Shown here: positions 38,341 through 48,971 of the stretch, piece by piece | Numbering within the stretch: the first letter of the stretch is position 1 | How the letters are laid out: the number at the start of each line of letters is the position of its first letter | From: Terebella lapidaria | Taxonomy: Eukaryota; Annelida; Polychaeta; Terebellida; Terebellidae | DNA: 64,000 nucleotides | Reading direction: 5' to 3' | NCBI GenBank assembly: GCA_949152475.1 | Contig: OX424564.1 | Location: 10,168,001 to 10,232,000, forward strand | The notes under the pieces: generated by a model | What the model was told of the DNA's origin: nothing | What the model saw: the letters and a program-made list of their open reading frames with translations, nothing else | Databases searched by the model: none | Made by a program: the position numbers and the translations under genes

Positions 38341-40116
38341 CGGTATTGTTCGCTCGGAATACCTCGTGCTTGGGTAGTGGTTCCATGTTTATTTGACATG
38401 ACTACAATGAAGAGCATGATATCTCTATCTCATAAATCGGCTATTGTATACGCAAGATAAAAGCTGGAAACAATTTCAGAATAAATTTGATTTTTGCACC
38501 CTTCTGTACGGGTACAGAATGACATTTCACACAGAAATTATTTTGAAACTATGTGTTATGTGCCTAAAATAAGATACCACAGTCAAGGTTAAAAATCGGG
38601 CTAATCAGAAATTCATCCATTTTCCCTCAAAATGTCCCGCGCTGGTGGCGAGTTCCACACATAATCCAGACAAATACCAATGACGAGTCTATCAGTCTTC
38701 TTACCAGTGTCTCCATGGACGACGAACCCCGATTTTTTTGTATTAATTTTCATTAAACTGTCAAGTTTCATGAGATAAATTTTCGTGAGAGACAAGAGTG
38801 TTGAATTTTAGACTGATTTTACAATGGGTTCCAATTCAGCAGGAAAACATGCAAACACCTGCTAATTTAACTTCACACTCAAATCTAACCAAGAGCAAGG
38901 TACAAAACCTGGTCCAGTTCTCGCCAAAAATTAGAATATCATCGTAAATGGCATGTTTTTACAAACATCTTGCAACATTTTCAATTGTACACGTATACAG
39001 CTACCATACTGTGGAGTATCTTGACAAGGCAAAATACACGATGACGGCAAATTACTCAGTGACAGTGTTATTGAACAATACCATTTTATTCATGGCACAG
39101 ATGACATACGAGATCAACTGGTATCAGAATGAACTGAGGCATTTCATCTCTCACATCTTCCATATGTCGTTAATGCATGGGTATACTCTTGTTATAAACA
39201 TACAGTTTTGAACCAGTCTTTTGTGAACAATAGAAGCATAATATATTCAGATTTTTTCCATCTATTCTCATATTATTTTGCCCGTTTTTCGATGACTTCA
39301 AAATGCATACATATTTAATTGTGCAGTCATTTTAGATCGCCATGTTCCGCTTTCCGTCTTCCAACATTTTTTTTTTCTTTAGATTTTATTCGCTGTTATG
39401 ATGGATATGTACTACTTGTGTTAGTCATGATGCTTTCTAATTAAACATAAATTTTACCACTAGTTACCATTTTGTATTTGAAACGGCAGCCTGAATCGAT
39501 GGGTGGTGTGACGTCAACATATTATACTTATGTGCATCTCGATATTAGTAGAATCGTTTGAGATTTCTGGATGTATAGTGCGACATTGCCAGTAAATCAA
39601 TGTATACATGTATTATGAATTCAGATTATAGTATTAGTTTGAAGTGGAACCCAACCACTAAAAACACTCTATTTCAAATTAAAGGAACAAAATTTATTCA
39701 GCATCGTTTAGGGGTATTATCCATGATGTGTAAAGGTCCAAATTGTGACTAGAGCTGACACGAATTTTGGTTTTGTTAAAATTACTGATGCCACCTTTGT
39801 AAACTACGTTGGTACAGATTACGTGTACAAGTCCAGGTCTATACCGTCTAAGTACATTACTGGTGCATCTCTAGCAGTAAGACGGTGGGAATAAAGCCGT
39901 GCCCATAGGAACATTCCTCTAGCAGGAAACATTTATACACAAAACAGCAGATTATTGCACGAGTAATCGGCTAAGTATGTCCGAGAAACCTGAGCTCGTA
40001 TGAAATGTCACAAGGAAACTACTCTCATTTTAGGCTTCTTGCCCACAATTTCCAAACTACAAATTAATAGCCTGCATTCTCAGTTACATGTTGAGAGTGT
40101 GTTATTGTAGATAATA
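38341..40116. repeat. Outer repeat copy, left part
   Basis: About 38,341-39,360 aligns with 54,250-55,020 and is not present in units 1-4. About 39,420-40,116 aligns with 13,740-14,430 of unit 1 and with 8,815-9,137. The copy is then interrupted by the Polinton-like element and appears to resume after the receptor exon. An 87-codon plus frame at 38,948-39,211 has no recognised similarity. Confidence 0.75.
38613..38795 (-). pseudogene. Coding-like remnant shared with 54.7 kb
   Basis: The minus frame includes KKSGFVVHGDTGKKTDRLV. The diverged copy at 54,645-54,720 reads RKSGFIVDENTGKETG in the same frame before a stop. Most differences between the copies still allow similar residues, hinting at former coding sequence. 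Protein not recognised. Confidence 0.35.
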
Positions 40117-40122
40117 AACGGG
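40117..40122. repeat. Target site duplication of the Polinton-like element, left (AACGGG)
   Basis: AACGGG directly precedes the first terminal base and recurs at 47,233-47,238. Six bases is the target-duplication length characteristic of Polintons/Mavericks. Confidence 0.9.
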
Positions 40123-41187
40123 AGTAGTTAGGACCGCACTTTAGGTCGGTTTTTCCAGGTTTCGGTTTCGGGGGTTTTCCCATGGTTATATGACGTCACT
40201 TCCGGTTTCGGTTTCGGTGGTTATATGACGTACTTCCGGTTTCGATGGTTATATGACGTAATAGGTGGTTATATGACGTAATAGATAGTAATAGGACGTA
40301 ATAGATGACGTGATAGGTGGTAATATGACGTAATAAATGATGTAATAGGTGATTATATGATGTAATAGGTAGTTATATGGCATCACTTTTGGTTTTGGTG
40401 GTGAAATGACGTAATAGGTGGTTACAAGACGTAATAGATAGTAATAGGACGTATTAGATGACGTAATAGGTGGTTATAGGTGGTTATATGACGTAATAGA
40501 TGACGTAATAGGTGGTTATATGACGTAATAGGTTTTTATAGGATGTGATAGGTGGTTATATGATGTAATAGGTGACGTAATAGGTGGTTATGTGACATAA
40601 TGTGTTCATATATGGCGTAATAGGTGGTAATATTGTGGTTATATGACATAATATGTGGTTATATGATGTCACTTTCGGTTTCAGTGGTTATACCTCACAT
40701 GATAAAGTTGGTTAGGTTAGGTGATTATATAATAAGTGCTCAATAGGTGATGTAATAAGTGCCCTTAATAGGTAGTTATACAACATAAAAGGTGGTTATA
40801 CAGTACCTATATGACATAATAGGTGGTAATATGACGTCACTTTCGGTTTCAGTGGTTATACGTCATGTGGTTTCGATGGTTATATGTCACATGGTTTTGG
40901 TGGTTATGCGTCATGTGGTTTCATAATAGGTGATTAAGTAATAGGCGGTTGCAAAATAGGCTAGGTAAATTATGACGTCACCGGCGTCCCCCATTCGAAA
41001 GGACCAATCAGAGCCCCCGAATTCGTACAGATTCAGACAAGTCCCCCACGCTCGTTAAATAACGTCACCAGCGTCCCTTATTTGAACGGACCAATAGGAG
41101 CCCCGGAATTCGTAAATGTTCAGACAAGCCCCCCACGCTCGTTATATGACGTCACTAGCGTCACCCCATTCAAACGGACCAATCAAG
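40123..41187 (+). repeat. Left terminal inverted repeat with CRE-like minisatellite
   Basis: It is about 1,065 bp. The outer ~850 bp is a minisatellite built on ATGACGTAATAGGTGGTTAT with about ten TGACGTAA motifs. The inner ~215 bp (40,972-41,187) is three copies of an ~85 bp unit holding a GACGTCAC-like site, a CCAAT box (GGACCAATCA) and CAGACAAGYCCCCCACGCTC. It is longer than the right arm because of copy-number differences. Confidence 0.9.
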
Positions 41188-43920
41188 CTTATTGTATAGG
41201 CCATATTGTATAGGTCATACTTAAGTTTTAACTTTGTATCAGTATGCACACTAGGAAATGCATATTCACAAATGACTGTATATTGCAAAATAAATCTTTT
41301 ACACACTATTATACACTTTATTTCAACTTTTAAAACTGAACCATCGAATCATTCAAATTATCGTGCAAATATGTTCGTTACCCCTATAACATTTAAAAAT
41401 AAACCAGTCAAATCGAGCTTATCCTCAGCCATTATGTATAATACATGTCCTGAGTAGATTGTGGGCGAATAATGACGTACAAGTAATATTATTGATATTG
41501 TAATGAACCTCCCCATGTATAAATTTATCTTGCTACTCTGAGAGGACGGGTAAACAGGGGGTAGGTGACGCAAATGAAATTCCATATAAATATCCTATTT
41601 AAAACAAATCTTGTTTCTGTCCCCGTTACTCTTGTATGTATTCAAGATAAAGAATTAAGTTTGTTTTATATCATATCTCCTTTTTTCGTGGGAAGTTTTT
41701 TTTTTGTACTTTTGGGCGCGCGGTTAAAGTCGGCAGTTAAATCACAGCCTAATCGGTATGCCTTGGCGACTTGGAACCTACGGTCGAATGGTCCCGAACC
41801 TGAATGGCACCTTGGCCCAGTGCTCGAGAATTATCGGGGTACGGGATATATAATTCCCTTTCACCAGACACTTAGCGTGTTATCGTAGCCTTGTACCCTC
41901 ACGACTCAAACACACGTCATGGCTATCTGGCTACTGATATCCGTTTACCATCCGCGTTTAGTCCCTTGTCTGCAGGTACCGACGGCTCAATGTAAAAATA
42001 CTCAGAACATTGAAGGATTTAATTCGCCATTGCACAGCGCAATCTTTCAGACGAACCAACGCTCATATTACGGAAATTTATGTTGAACGAGTGAATCTCT
42101 GTATTAGTGCATGTCGTGTTGGAACCAGTCATATATTCACACGGTTAAGAAGAAATGTATATGCTTAATTCCTTTATCATGCCGTGGCAGCAGTCATTAC
42201 CCCAAGTACATACCATTGTATGAGTACACGTCTTTATACCGGCCTCCTCGCGGGCCACTGGCCATGTAAATGTCAGGGAAAGTTGTAGTGTGAGCGTTAT
42301 ATCAGCCGCTCACGGAATATCCCGTTAATTTCACATCCTAAATCTCCCGAATATTATCAGATTTACCCCCGTTCAAACGAATGTAATGCGTGGTTTAATC
42401 CCGTATAATGTTCTCTCATTGGTCATAATATATTGTTCATTTCAATGCGAGTGTTCAGCGTTGACGTCCCTGTAAACTTTTGATGCCCAGCGCGGTAGAG
42501 TTATTTTAGCAGTCTGGAACCGCTGTAGGCGTACCAGCCCTGTACTGAAGTGTGTGGGGTGTAACCTCCAGACAGGCGTGGGCCGGATCCTCTGGCTGGC
42601 TGGTAGAACGTGTGCGCTGTGAATATCGATTTTTCTTTGTTAGGGTTGGAAACTCTCGAGGCCTACAGGTAGATCCGTATGCGTTATAAATCTATATCCC
42701 CGTGTTCTTCGTATTCTCGGCGAGACCGAGTCAAACTCTCTCGGCACATTAACTCTCCAAACGGTACATTATATTTTTTAAATATATCCTCATTTTGTCG
42801 CGTTCTCGTAGACTTTGGAATGAATTTATCCAGCTTCTCACTACTCTATATACCCACGCTCAAAGCCGTGACGTAGAGTTTCGCGTCGCGTGGGGTGGGG
42901 GAGAATGCCTCTATCCTGGCGTAAAATATCGCGTCGCGTGGGGTGGGGGGACGCGGGTAACAGTTGCATACACTCCCGGGGTTCATAGACTATAGCACGC
43001 AAAAGCGTCGGGTGGGGGAGTGAAATGGAAGTAACGTGGACAAATACGGTAGGCGTACTTCCGACCATTAGTAACATTTTACGAGTGTAATCCAGTTTTC
43101 TGGATCCAGCATGCTCTAAAAATAGAAATCCTTCCATATTGCTTATTCATATAACTCGAACCGAATTCGAGTGAAGTTCCCCCCGCTACCGGACTGTATA
43201 TAGTTGCACCCAGCCGGGGTAAAATAGTAATTCTACAATAAATATATGTATCGTATCAACCCGGAATGTCCACAGAGTTACACAATTTCATTACCACTTC
43301 AATTTGGGACAACGCAGTTAATGGCTTGTTCTCCTTCTGTGCTATCTCGTTATTAATAATTGGTAATAATAACGCAGGTTGCGCATTTATTTGTTCGAGG
43401 TTTGAAATATTGATCGAAAATAGCATATAAGGATTTTGACTGATAATTTGAACCAGTTATATATTATGGTCTGAAATTAGTTTGCGAGCATGTATGTTCC
43501 TCGGAGAGAAGCGTGCGGGGGGAGGGGCGGACTTTTTTCCCTGAAACTTGTGTCAGCACGAATGCACGCGGCATTAAAATGCACCGGGTGTGGGCAGATT
43601 AATGCTTCGATACCTGATAGTAAAGGTGGTGGGGGAATACATGAGGCGATTCTACGCCTCGGGAAAGTTTTATAACTGATACATGTTGTGCTATCGCGCA
43701 TGACATTACTTTGTATGCGTTGTCCCATAATTCAGAGACGGTCTTCATTTTTGTATTTATAGTTAGTGATTTTGGCGTCTTTATTGTAAGTTATTTTACA
43801 GTTTATATCACATTGAGCGTGCATTATTATCCAACGTGCTTCATTTATATATGCTTTATCTAACGCGAAGAAAACATGTAAAACATATCATACATGAAGA
43901 AAACGAGTAATTTTTCCAGT
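41188..43920. other. Interior of the Polinton-like element without recognised gene
   Basis: No frame longer than ~107 codons and no recognised protein. G+C content rises at about 42,470-43,060 and 43,490-43,670, with repeated TCGCGTCGCGTGGGGTGGGG at about 42,881 and 42,930 and a related GCGTCGGGTGGGGGAG at 43,004. These could be promoter or replication-related elements; nothing proves it. Confidence 0.55.
42878..43020. repeat. G-rich direct repeats in the element interior
   Basis: GCGTCGCGTGGGGTGGGGG occurs twice ~50 bp apart, with a shorter third copy further on. The G-runs could fold into a quadruplex on the plus strand. Confidence 0.6.
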
Positions 43921-43921
43921 T

Positions 43922-43927
43922 TTTATT
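43922..43927 (-). terminator. Polyadenylation signal for the ATPase-like gene
   Basis: AATAAA on the minus strand, about 130 bases past the stop of the 520-codon frame. A T-run on the plus strand (43,961-43,972) lies between stop and signal. Confidence 0.55.
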
Positions 43928-44056
43928 TCACACCACACAATATTTACAATTTCTACACACTTTTTTTTTTTTAGTTTTTCGCAATTTTGTATTCTTGTTC
44001 GCTAAACTACGCATGCACAATATACAGTTATCATGGCAGATATGGGGTAGGGTTTC

Positions 44057-45619
44057 TTAATATTCAATGTCCTCATCCATGGAGTCCTCTTCTTCCGGCT
44101 GAACGATATCGTCGAAGAGATGATTGAGTTTCTCCATGGACAAATTAAGGGCTTCCTCGAAGTTGGCTCCCCGTCCCATATATTTTTCCACAACTTTCAT
44201 GATTTCCGTGTGGATCATGCTTCTTTGCAACAAATGGTTCATCTTTACCATGGTTTTGTACATTTCCATCAACCCCGTCTTCATTTCCAGTTTCACCTCA
44301 TCTTCGGGCAACTCGGGTGTATATTCCATGACGCGATGCAGCAGGTACTCGAAGGCCGTTTCGCATATGTCATGGTCCTGGACTCCCTTGCATCCATTTT
44401 GGAACCAGCTTACGACTTGATCGAACCAGTCATGTTTCATCATGATAGCCATGTTGAGCGCATCTTTGAATGTAGCACCTCGCGCTCTGTATTCTTCAAC
44501 TGCCTTTTCAATTTCAGCATGAATCCGACTTCTCTGGAGCAGATGGATGCAATTCGCCACTCTCTGGTAGGCATTAATCAATTCTTCTTTCGTTTTTTGC
44601 GCGACCTCCTCCTCCGGCACTTCTTTTTCCTCAATTTCGCCCTGAACAGACTTCAGCATGCGTTTGAAGGCGCTTTCGTCCATTTTTCTGGGGAACTCGT
44701 CTTCCGACGACTCGTCATCGTGTGCGGGACATCTCGGCAAATGCATTTGTAGCTCATAGTTACTCGAAAACAGGGCTCCGCAGCTGAAACATTTCGCTGT
44801 CTTGTCCGACTGCCATCCCACGTATTTTGTGATACTTTGAGATGATGCGGGCTGGTCCGGGACTGGACTCTCATTAGACTGACTCGAAAGGGGGTTCGGT
44901 CTCAGGCGTTTATCTTCCTGCGTTGTCGGCTTCAGGTCCACGACGAGATGTCCGTAGGGCTTGACGGTTGCTCTGTTGAACTCTTGAAGAAACTTTTGGG
45001 GGCAGGCGGGATACATTTGCCTGGCCAGGGTCATGATTTGCTGCTGATCGATAGGGTTTCTGAACAGAGTCAGATAATGACAGTTTCTCCTCTGAGTCGG
45101 GTCCTTGCTGTAGTAGAGGTTCTGGTTCAAGCAAATGACGCTCAGGTTCCGGTGGTGGCTCCCTTCCGTGAACAAGTCCGTAATTCTCGGATCCTTGGCG
45201 GAAATAGACATGAGGTCGTCCAGGACAATGACGTTATTTTCCATAGGTGAGACGAAGTCATCAGAATCCAGATTGATAGGTATCCCCTGTATGAACTGCA
45301 CGGGAGGCTGCACACTAGACCTTATGATGTCATAGAGCGGTTGCCATCTTTTGTACAGCCATATGATCCTGGTAGGGGCGGGGAATATTTGACCGAACTC
45401 CAAGAGGGATTTTACCCAAGCCGTCTTCCCACACCCAGTAGGTCCTGACACGTTCAGGGTGAAGGGGTGTTGAAATACCAGGGGATCCATATAATTGACT
45501 GACCAGTGCTTTTGCTGCTGTGGCTGAGGCTGAGGCTGTGGCTGTGACTGATGAACCATGTTAAAAAACACTATATCAACAAATATTAGCCATATATCTA
45601 GCACATTATAATTATGCAC
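44057..45619 (-). CDS. Packaging-ATPase-like protein of the Polinton-like element
   Basis: It has 520 codons, or 500 if translation starts at the second methionine (MVHQSQPQ). After a Q/P-rich N-terminus a P-loop ATPase domain spans residues ~45-235: Walker A GPTGCGKT (59-66), Walker B VIVLDD (130-135), then FTEGSHHRNLSVICLNQNLYY and PYGHLVVDLKPTT. Such wording is typical of FtsK/HerA-type genome-packaging ATPases of Polintons and adintoviruses, which pump DNA into capsids; the family call is from memory. A C2H2/C2HC-like finger follows (C277, C280, H293, C297). An acidic C-terminus then carries a duplicated helical module (about 344-400 and 447-503, both with HLLQRS and RGA.F..ALN). Poly(A) signal at 43,922. 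The frame is uninterrupted. Confidence 0.8.
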   Translation of the reverse strand: MHNYNVLDIWLIFVDIVFFNMVHQSQPQPQPQPQQQKHWSVNYMDPLVFQHPFTLNVSGPTGCGKTAWVKSLLEFGQIFPAPTRIIWLYKRWQPLYDIIRSSVQPPVQFIQGIPINLDSDDFVSPMENNVIVLDDLMSISAKDPRITDLFTEGSHHRNLSVICLNQNLYYSKDPTQRRNCHYLTLFRNPIDQQQIMTLARQMYPACPQKFLQEFNRATVKPYGHLVVDLKPTTQEDKRLRPNPLSSQSNESPVPDQPASSQSITKYVGWQSDKTAKCFSCGALFSSNYELQMHLPRCPAHDDESSEDEFPRKMDESAFKRMLKSVQGEIEEKEVPEEEVAQKTKEELINAYQRVANCIHLLQRSRIHAEIEKAVEEYRARGATFKDALNMAIMMKHDWFDQVVSWFQNGCKGVQDHDICETAFEYLLHRVMEYTPELPEDEVKLEMKTGLMEMYKTMVKMNHLLQRSMIHTEIMKVVEKYMGRGANFEEALNLSMEKLNHLFDDIVQPEEEDSMDEDIEY

Positions 45620-45938
45620 CCCTCCTCATCGTCACACTATCACTCAATTGTTTTTACAATCATTATCATAATTGTGCAATATTGTCGCCAATCACTGTTT
45701 ATATGTCCTTGTATTATATATGTATATATGTCATCTAGTTTAAAAAAAAAAAATTATATGTATTTATGTGGACGTCTATGTGTTCTTGAACTTACGTTGT
45801 AATTTATGTCACGGGGTTACCCGTTGTACAGACTTGAAGTCTTGGGTAACCCTCAAGCTGATAGGAATCGCCTCTTTTATTTACATGATTATGTTTGTAA
45901 ATTTTACTTATCAGTTTGGAATAAATGTTCAATTCAAT
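45620..45938. mobile_element. A+T-rich insert with LINE/SINE-like 3' tail
   Basis: This A+T-rich stretch lies between the two Q/P-coding repeats. It ends in AATAAATGTTCAATTCAATTCAAT (split as AATAAATG then TTCAAT repeats), a simple-repeat tail common at 3' ends of LINE/SINE copies. It contains a hairpin-like pair GGGTTACCC / GGGTAACCC (45,815 and 45,845). It may be a small retroelement inserted into the Polinton-like element. Its left boundary is unclear. Confidence 0.4.
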
Positions 45939-46307
45939 TCAATGAGGCTGAGGCTGTGGCTGAGGCTGAGGCTTAGGCTGAGGCTGTGGCTGTGGCTGAG
46001 GCTGAGGCTGTGGCTGAGGCTGAGGCTGAGGCTGAGGCTGTGGCTGAGGCTGCCAAGCCTGAGGCTGAGGCTGAGGCTGCCAAGCCTGAGGCTGAGGCTG
46101 TGGCTGAGGCTCAGGCTGCCAAGGCTGAGGCTGAGGCTCAGGCTGCCAAGGCTGAGGCTGTGGCTGGGGCTGAGGCTGAGGCTGTGGCTGAGGCTGCCAA
46201 GCCTGAGGCTGAGGCTGCGATGGATAATCCATATGGTGCAATTTTTTATGTCTTTTCAGGTCTTGCTTCCAATTATATGTCTTGTGGCAGAGAGCACAAG
46301 AATTCAT
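45939..46307 (-). CDS. Small C2H2 zinc-finger protein with Q/P repeat tail
   Basis: A 122-codon frame in the same orientation as the ATPase-like gene. One classical finger sits at the N-terminus (C4, C7, H20, H24; CALCHKTY...LKRHKKLHH). The rest is almost pure QP with occasional WQPE. ATPase-like proteins of this kind often carry an N-terminal finger, so it may be functionally tied to the neighbouring frame; here the two are separate. The mirror frame on the plus strand (AEAEAV repeats) is an artefact of the repeat. Confidence 0.55.
   Translation of the reverse strand: MNSCALCHKTYNWKQDLKRHKKLHHMDYPSQPQPQAWQPQPQPQPQPQPQPQPWQPEPQPQPWQPEPQPQPQPQAWQPQPQPQAWQPQPQPQPQPQPQPQPQPQPQPQPQPKPQPQPQPQPH
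45941..46218. repeat. GAGGCT/GTGGCT hexanucleotide microsatellite
   Basis: About 45 imperfect hexamers (GAGGCT, GTGGCT, with CAAGCCT and CAAGGCT variants) encode the QP repeats on the minus strand. A shorter relative at 45,521-45,548 encodes the Q/P stretch of the ATPase-like frame. Confidence 0.95.
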
Positions 46308-46400
46308 GTTGCCTCTTCAACGTCTCTTCTTCGAATGACAGTCTCTAGCTGATATCGCCACTTTTATACTCTTCAGGAACGGGAACAGCAGTTGTGTACT

Positions 46401-46595
46401 TCAAAATGATGTCTTCCCTTGCTTGATCAGCAACTTGGCCCGTTCCACAGTCTGTTGTGTTGGTGTGACTAACTTTACCACTACTTTTTCTGTCTTGTCC
46501 GCCTTTTCATTGACAGTGTGAATCTTTTTTTCTTTCTTTTCCTGTTGATATTTCTTCCAGGCATCCACTGCGGGAAGGTACGGCTTGAGGGGCAT
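46401..46595 (-). CDS. Small lysine-rich protein of unknown function
   Basis: A 64-codon frame beginning MPLKPYLPAVDAWKKYQ, followed by a Lys/Glu-rich middle and ending LLIKQGKTSF. It lies just inside the right terminal repeat with the same orientation as the other frames of the element, so it would be the first gene read from that end. It is mostly hydrophilic with no recognised domain. Context is the main reason for listing it. Confidence 0.4.
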   Translation of the reverse strand: MPLKPYLPAVDAWKKYQQEKKEKKIHTVNEKADKTEKVVVKLVTPTQQTVERAKLLIKQGKTSF

Positions 46596-46680
46596 GTTGA
46601 TCCTTCAGCGTCCGAAATGCGAATGAGGAAAGAGCTCAGTACAAAGACTTACATAGTTTTCTCCTTCGAAATGCTCGATT

Positions 46681-47232
46681 CTGATTGGTCCTTTCGAATG
46701 GGGTGACGGTAGTGACGTCATTTAATGAGCGTGGGGGACTTGTCTGAACATGCACACATGCATTCCGGGGCTCTGATTGGTCCATTCAAAAGGGGGATGC
46801 TGGTGACGTCATAATTACCTGGCCTATTGTGCAAGCCCCTATTACTTAACCACCTATTACGTCATCTATTACGTCATGTAACCACCTATCACATCCTATA
46901 AAAACCTATTACGTCATATAACCACCTATTACGTCATCTATTACATCATATAACCACCTATAACCACCTATTACGTCATCTAATACGTCATATTACTATC
47001 TATTACGTCATGTAACCACCTATTACGTCATTTCACCACCAAAACCAAAAGTGATGCCATATAACTACCTATTACATCATATAATCACCTATTACATCAT
47101 TTATTACGTCATATTACCACCTATCACGTCATCTATTACGTCCTATTACTATCTATTACGTCATATAACCACCTATTACGTCATCTATTACGTCATATAA
47201 CCATCGAAACCGGAAGTGCGGTCCTAACTACT
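46681..47232 (-). repeat. Right terminal inverted repeat
   Basis: It is about 552 bp. Reverse-complemented, it matches the left arm from base 1 with local copy-number differences. TTACGTCA occurs about ten times; GATTGGTCC (inverted CCAAT) at ~46,683 and ~46,775 belongs to the inner ~85 bp unit, present in fewer copies than on the left. Confidence 0.9.
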
Positions 47233-47238
47233 AACGGG
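47233..47238. repeat. Target site duplication of the Polinton-like element, right (AACGGG)
   Basis: Partner of 40,117-40,122. The following GTCAATAATTGTACCTGG continues the paralogous sequence at 9,144-9,161. Confidence 0.9.
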
Positions 47239-48971
47239 GTCAATAATTGTACCTGGTCTTCTTTGATATGAAATCCTCTGTACAATTGAAGTCCTATTTA
47301 GCATATGAATAATCAAACTGAATAATATTGAAAATGATAGAGCAGTTATTGTGGATTCGTACATATGATTAGCATGCCTGTTATCAATCATAATTAGTAT
47401 CCATGACTTGATATAAAGCAGTCCGTTTTTTAGTATACACTTTTTTCTATGCGTAGCAAGAGATAGAAATATTTTCAGAGTCACGCAGTGCACTAAACAC
47501 TAAACAAGGTTAGTATATGATTTTATAATATGTGCGATAGGGGAGTAGGACCAGCCAAATAAAATTTTTCAGTTAAAAACAAAAATCTTCTAATTACTGA
47601 TTTGGTATCTGGACTCCAGATAAATCTGGTTCTATTATTCGATGAATCCAATCAGTATTTTTCTACCATATAATCAATATGCATACCAACGAAAAAGCTT
47701 GCATATCTCGCATATCACGAGTGTCTCAATAGATTTAAGGTTTAATATGTGATTACCAATAAGACCTGTTACCCTGAAGCAATACAGATCAACTGCTCAA
47801 TTGAAAAGTTTGACGTAAACATGAAGCATCGACTATCTCTGCCTCAATTGCATCTTAATTAGCTGAGTGTTTTTTTTTCTTCATTTTATTATTATTAATA
47901 TTTTAATTTTATTCAGATGTGTATTTTTTTTAAAATACTAAGTTGAAAAATACAACAGAAACATCTAATTGGTGGGCATCTATGATATATACAGTGTCGT
48001 TAGGTACATTATTCGCAAATCCAAAATTCTTAATCGAGTGTTGGACCCATGTCTAGGTTACCCATGTCGGATGTATTCCTCAAAGAAAGAGGACATTTCA
48101 CTTACATCAGTACGTATTTTGTCTTTTGTCATCATGATGCTAGTTATTGTAAATCATGAGAGATACTTGATTGTGTATTAGCATATTGTTACTTATGGTC
48201 AAGTGAGTAGAATGTAAAAACACAAATATGCAAGAAAATATATATTTCAGAGTAGCCTACTCATGTACAATAGAAACTTACTTCAAGTTCAATATATCCA
48301 GTATAACACATATCAATCTACGAAGAGAGAAAAAGTTGCACAACCATAGGGTGATATTTACATCTCTTACATACAAATTACTAGAATACTACCACGAAAA
48401 ACTTGATTAAAACAATAAACAAAGAGATCCATCAATCATATTATCAATATATATGAGTGTCAGTTTACAGAATTCATGATCATTCTGGATGTACCATTTG
48501 TGTCGTCAATTCCCAACAACAATTCTTTGATTTATAAGCCAATATCTTCCCTCCTCAATGTCTTGTTTCTGGATTCAATCATATGCACACCAGAGCACCT
48601 GTTGTGTCCGACAACTGTATAATAATAGTATTTTATGAACGGGGAATTAATACCAGAACAGCTGACGATTGTAGAGAAAGTACTGGCACTACATCCACTT
48701 CTCAAATTGTCAACATCTTTCCAACACTGCATGATCCAGACAGATTTTGGATTTAGAACACACATCCTTAATACACAATATTATCCAATAAATAGCAGCC
48801 AAGCTTGAGAGCCACATCCTTCGATACAACACGCGTATCATATATAGAACATTACACAATGCCATGACGAAGATGTGGAAACACAAGATCATAAGTGGCG
48901 ATCTGTGAAATTCCTGCGTGACACACCAGAACACTACAAACGACTACACACTGAATGCACCAAACAGCAGT
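47239..48971. other. Flank between the Polinton-like element and the receptor stop codon
   Basis: The first ~25 bases align with the paralogue at 9,144; beyond that I find no clear match. It is A+T-rich with short frames only. The part nearest the receptor is presumably its 3' untranslated region. No canonical AATAAA on the minus strand was identified close to the stop. Confidence 0.5.

Larger units (their letters stand above)
40123..47232. mobile_element. Short Polinton-like virus-like element (7.1 kb)
   Basis: It starts AGTAGTTAGGACCGCACT and ends with the exact reverse complement. It has long inverted terminal repeats, a 6 bp target duplication, an AG start as in Polintons, and a packaging-ATPase-like gene. 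Known Polintons are about 15-20 kb with polymerase, integrase and capsid genes. Here only the ATPase-like, zinc-finger and one small unknown frame are seen, so this is a short derivative or a distinct small family needing helper functions. The aligned parts of the two terminal repeats differ at only a few of several hundred bases and the main gene is uninterrupted, so it looks young. Confidence 0.85.

Noticed and set aside
40200-40980. Regular spacing resembling a CRISPR array
   Set aside because: Units are overlapping variants of one minisatellite with no distinct spacers, they recur inverted at the other end of a transposable element, and the genome is eukaryotic.
44120-44752. 210-codon plus frame
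   Set aside because: Antisense shadow of the ATPase-like gene, whose minus frame has clear Walker motifs and a finger.
45986-46348. 120-codon plus frame rich in Ala/Glu/Val
   Set aside because: It is the antisense reading of the GAGGCT microsatellite that encodes QP repeats on the minus strand.
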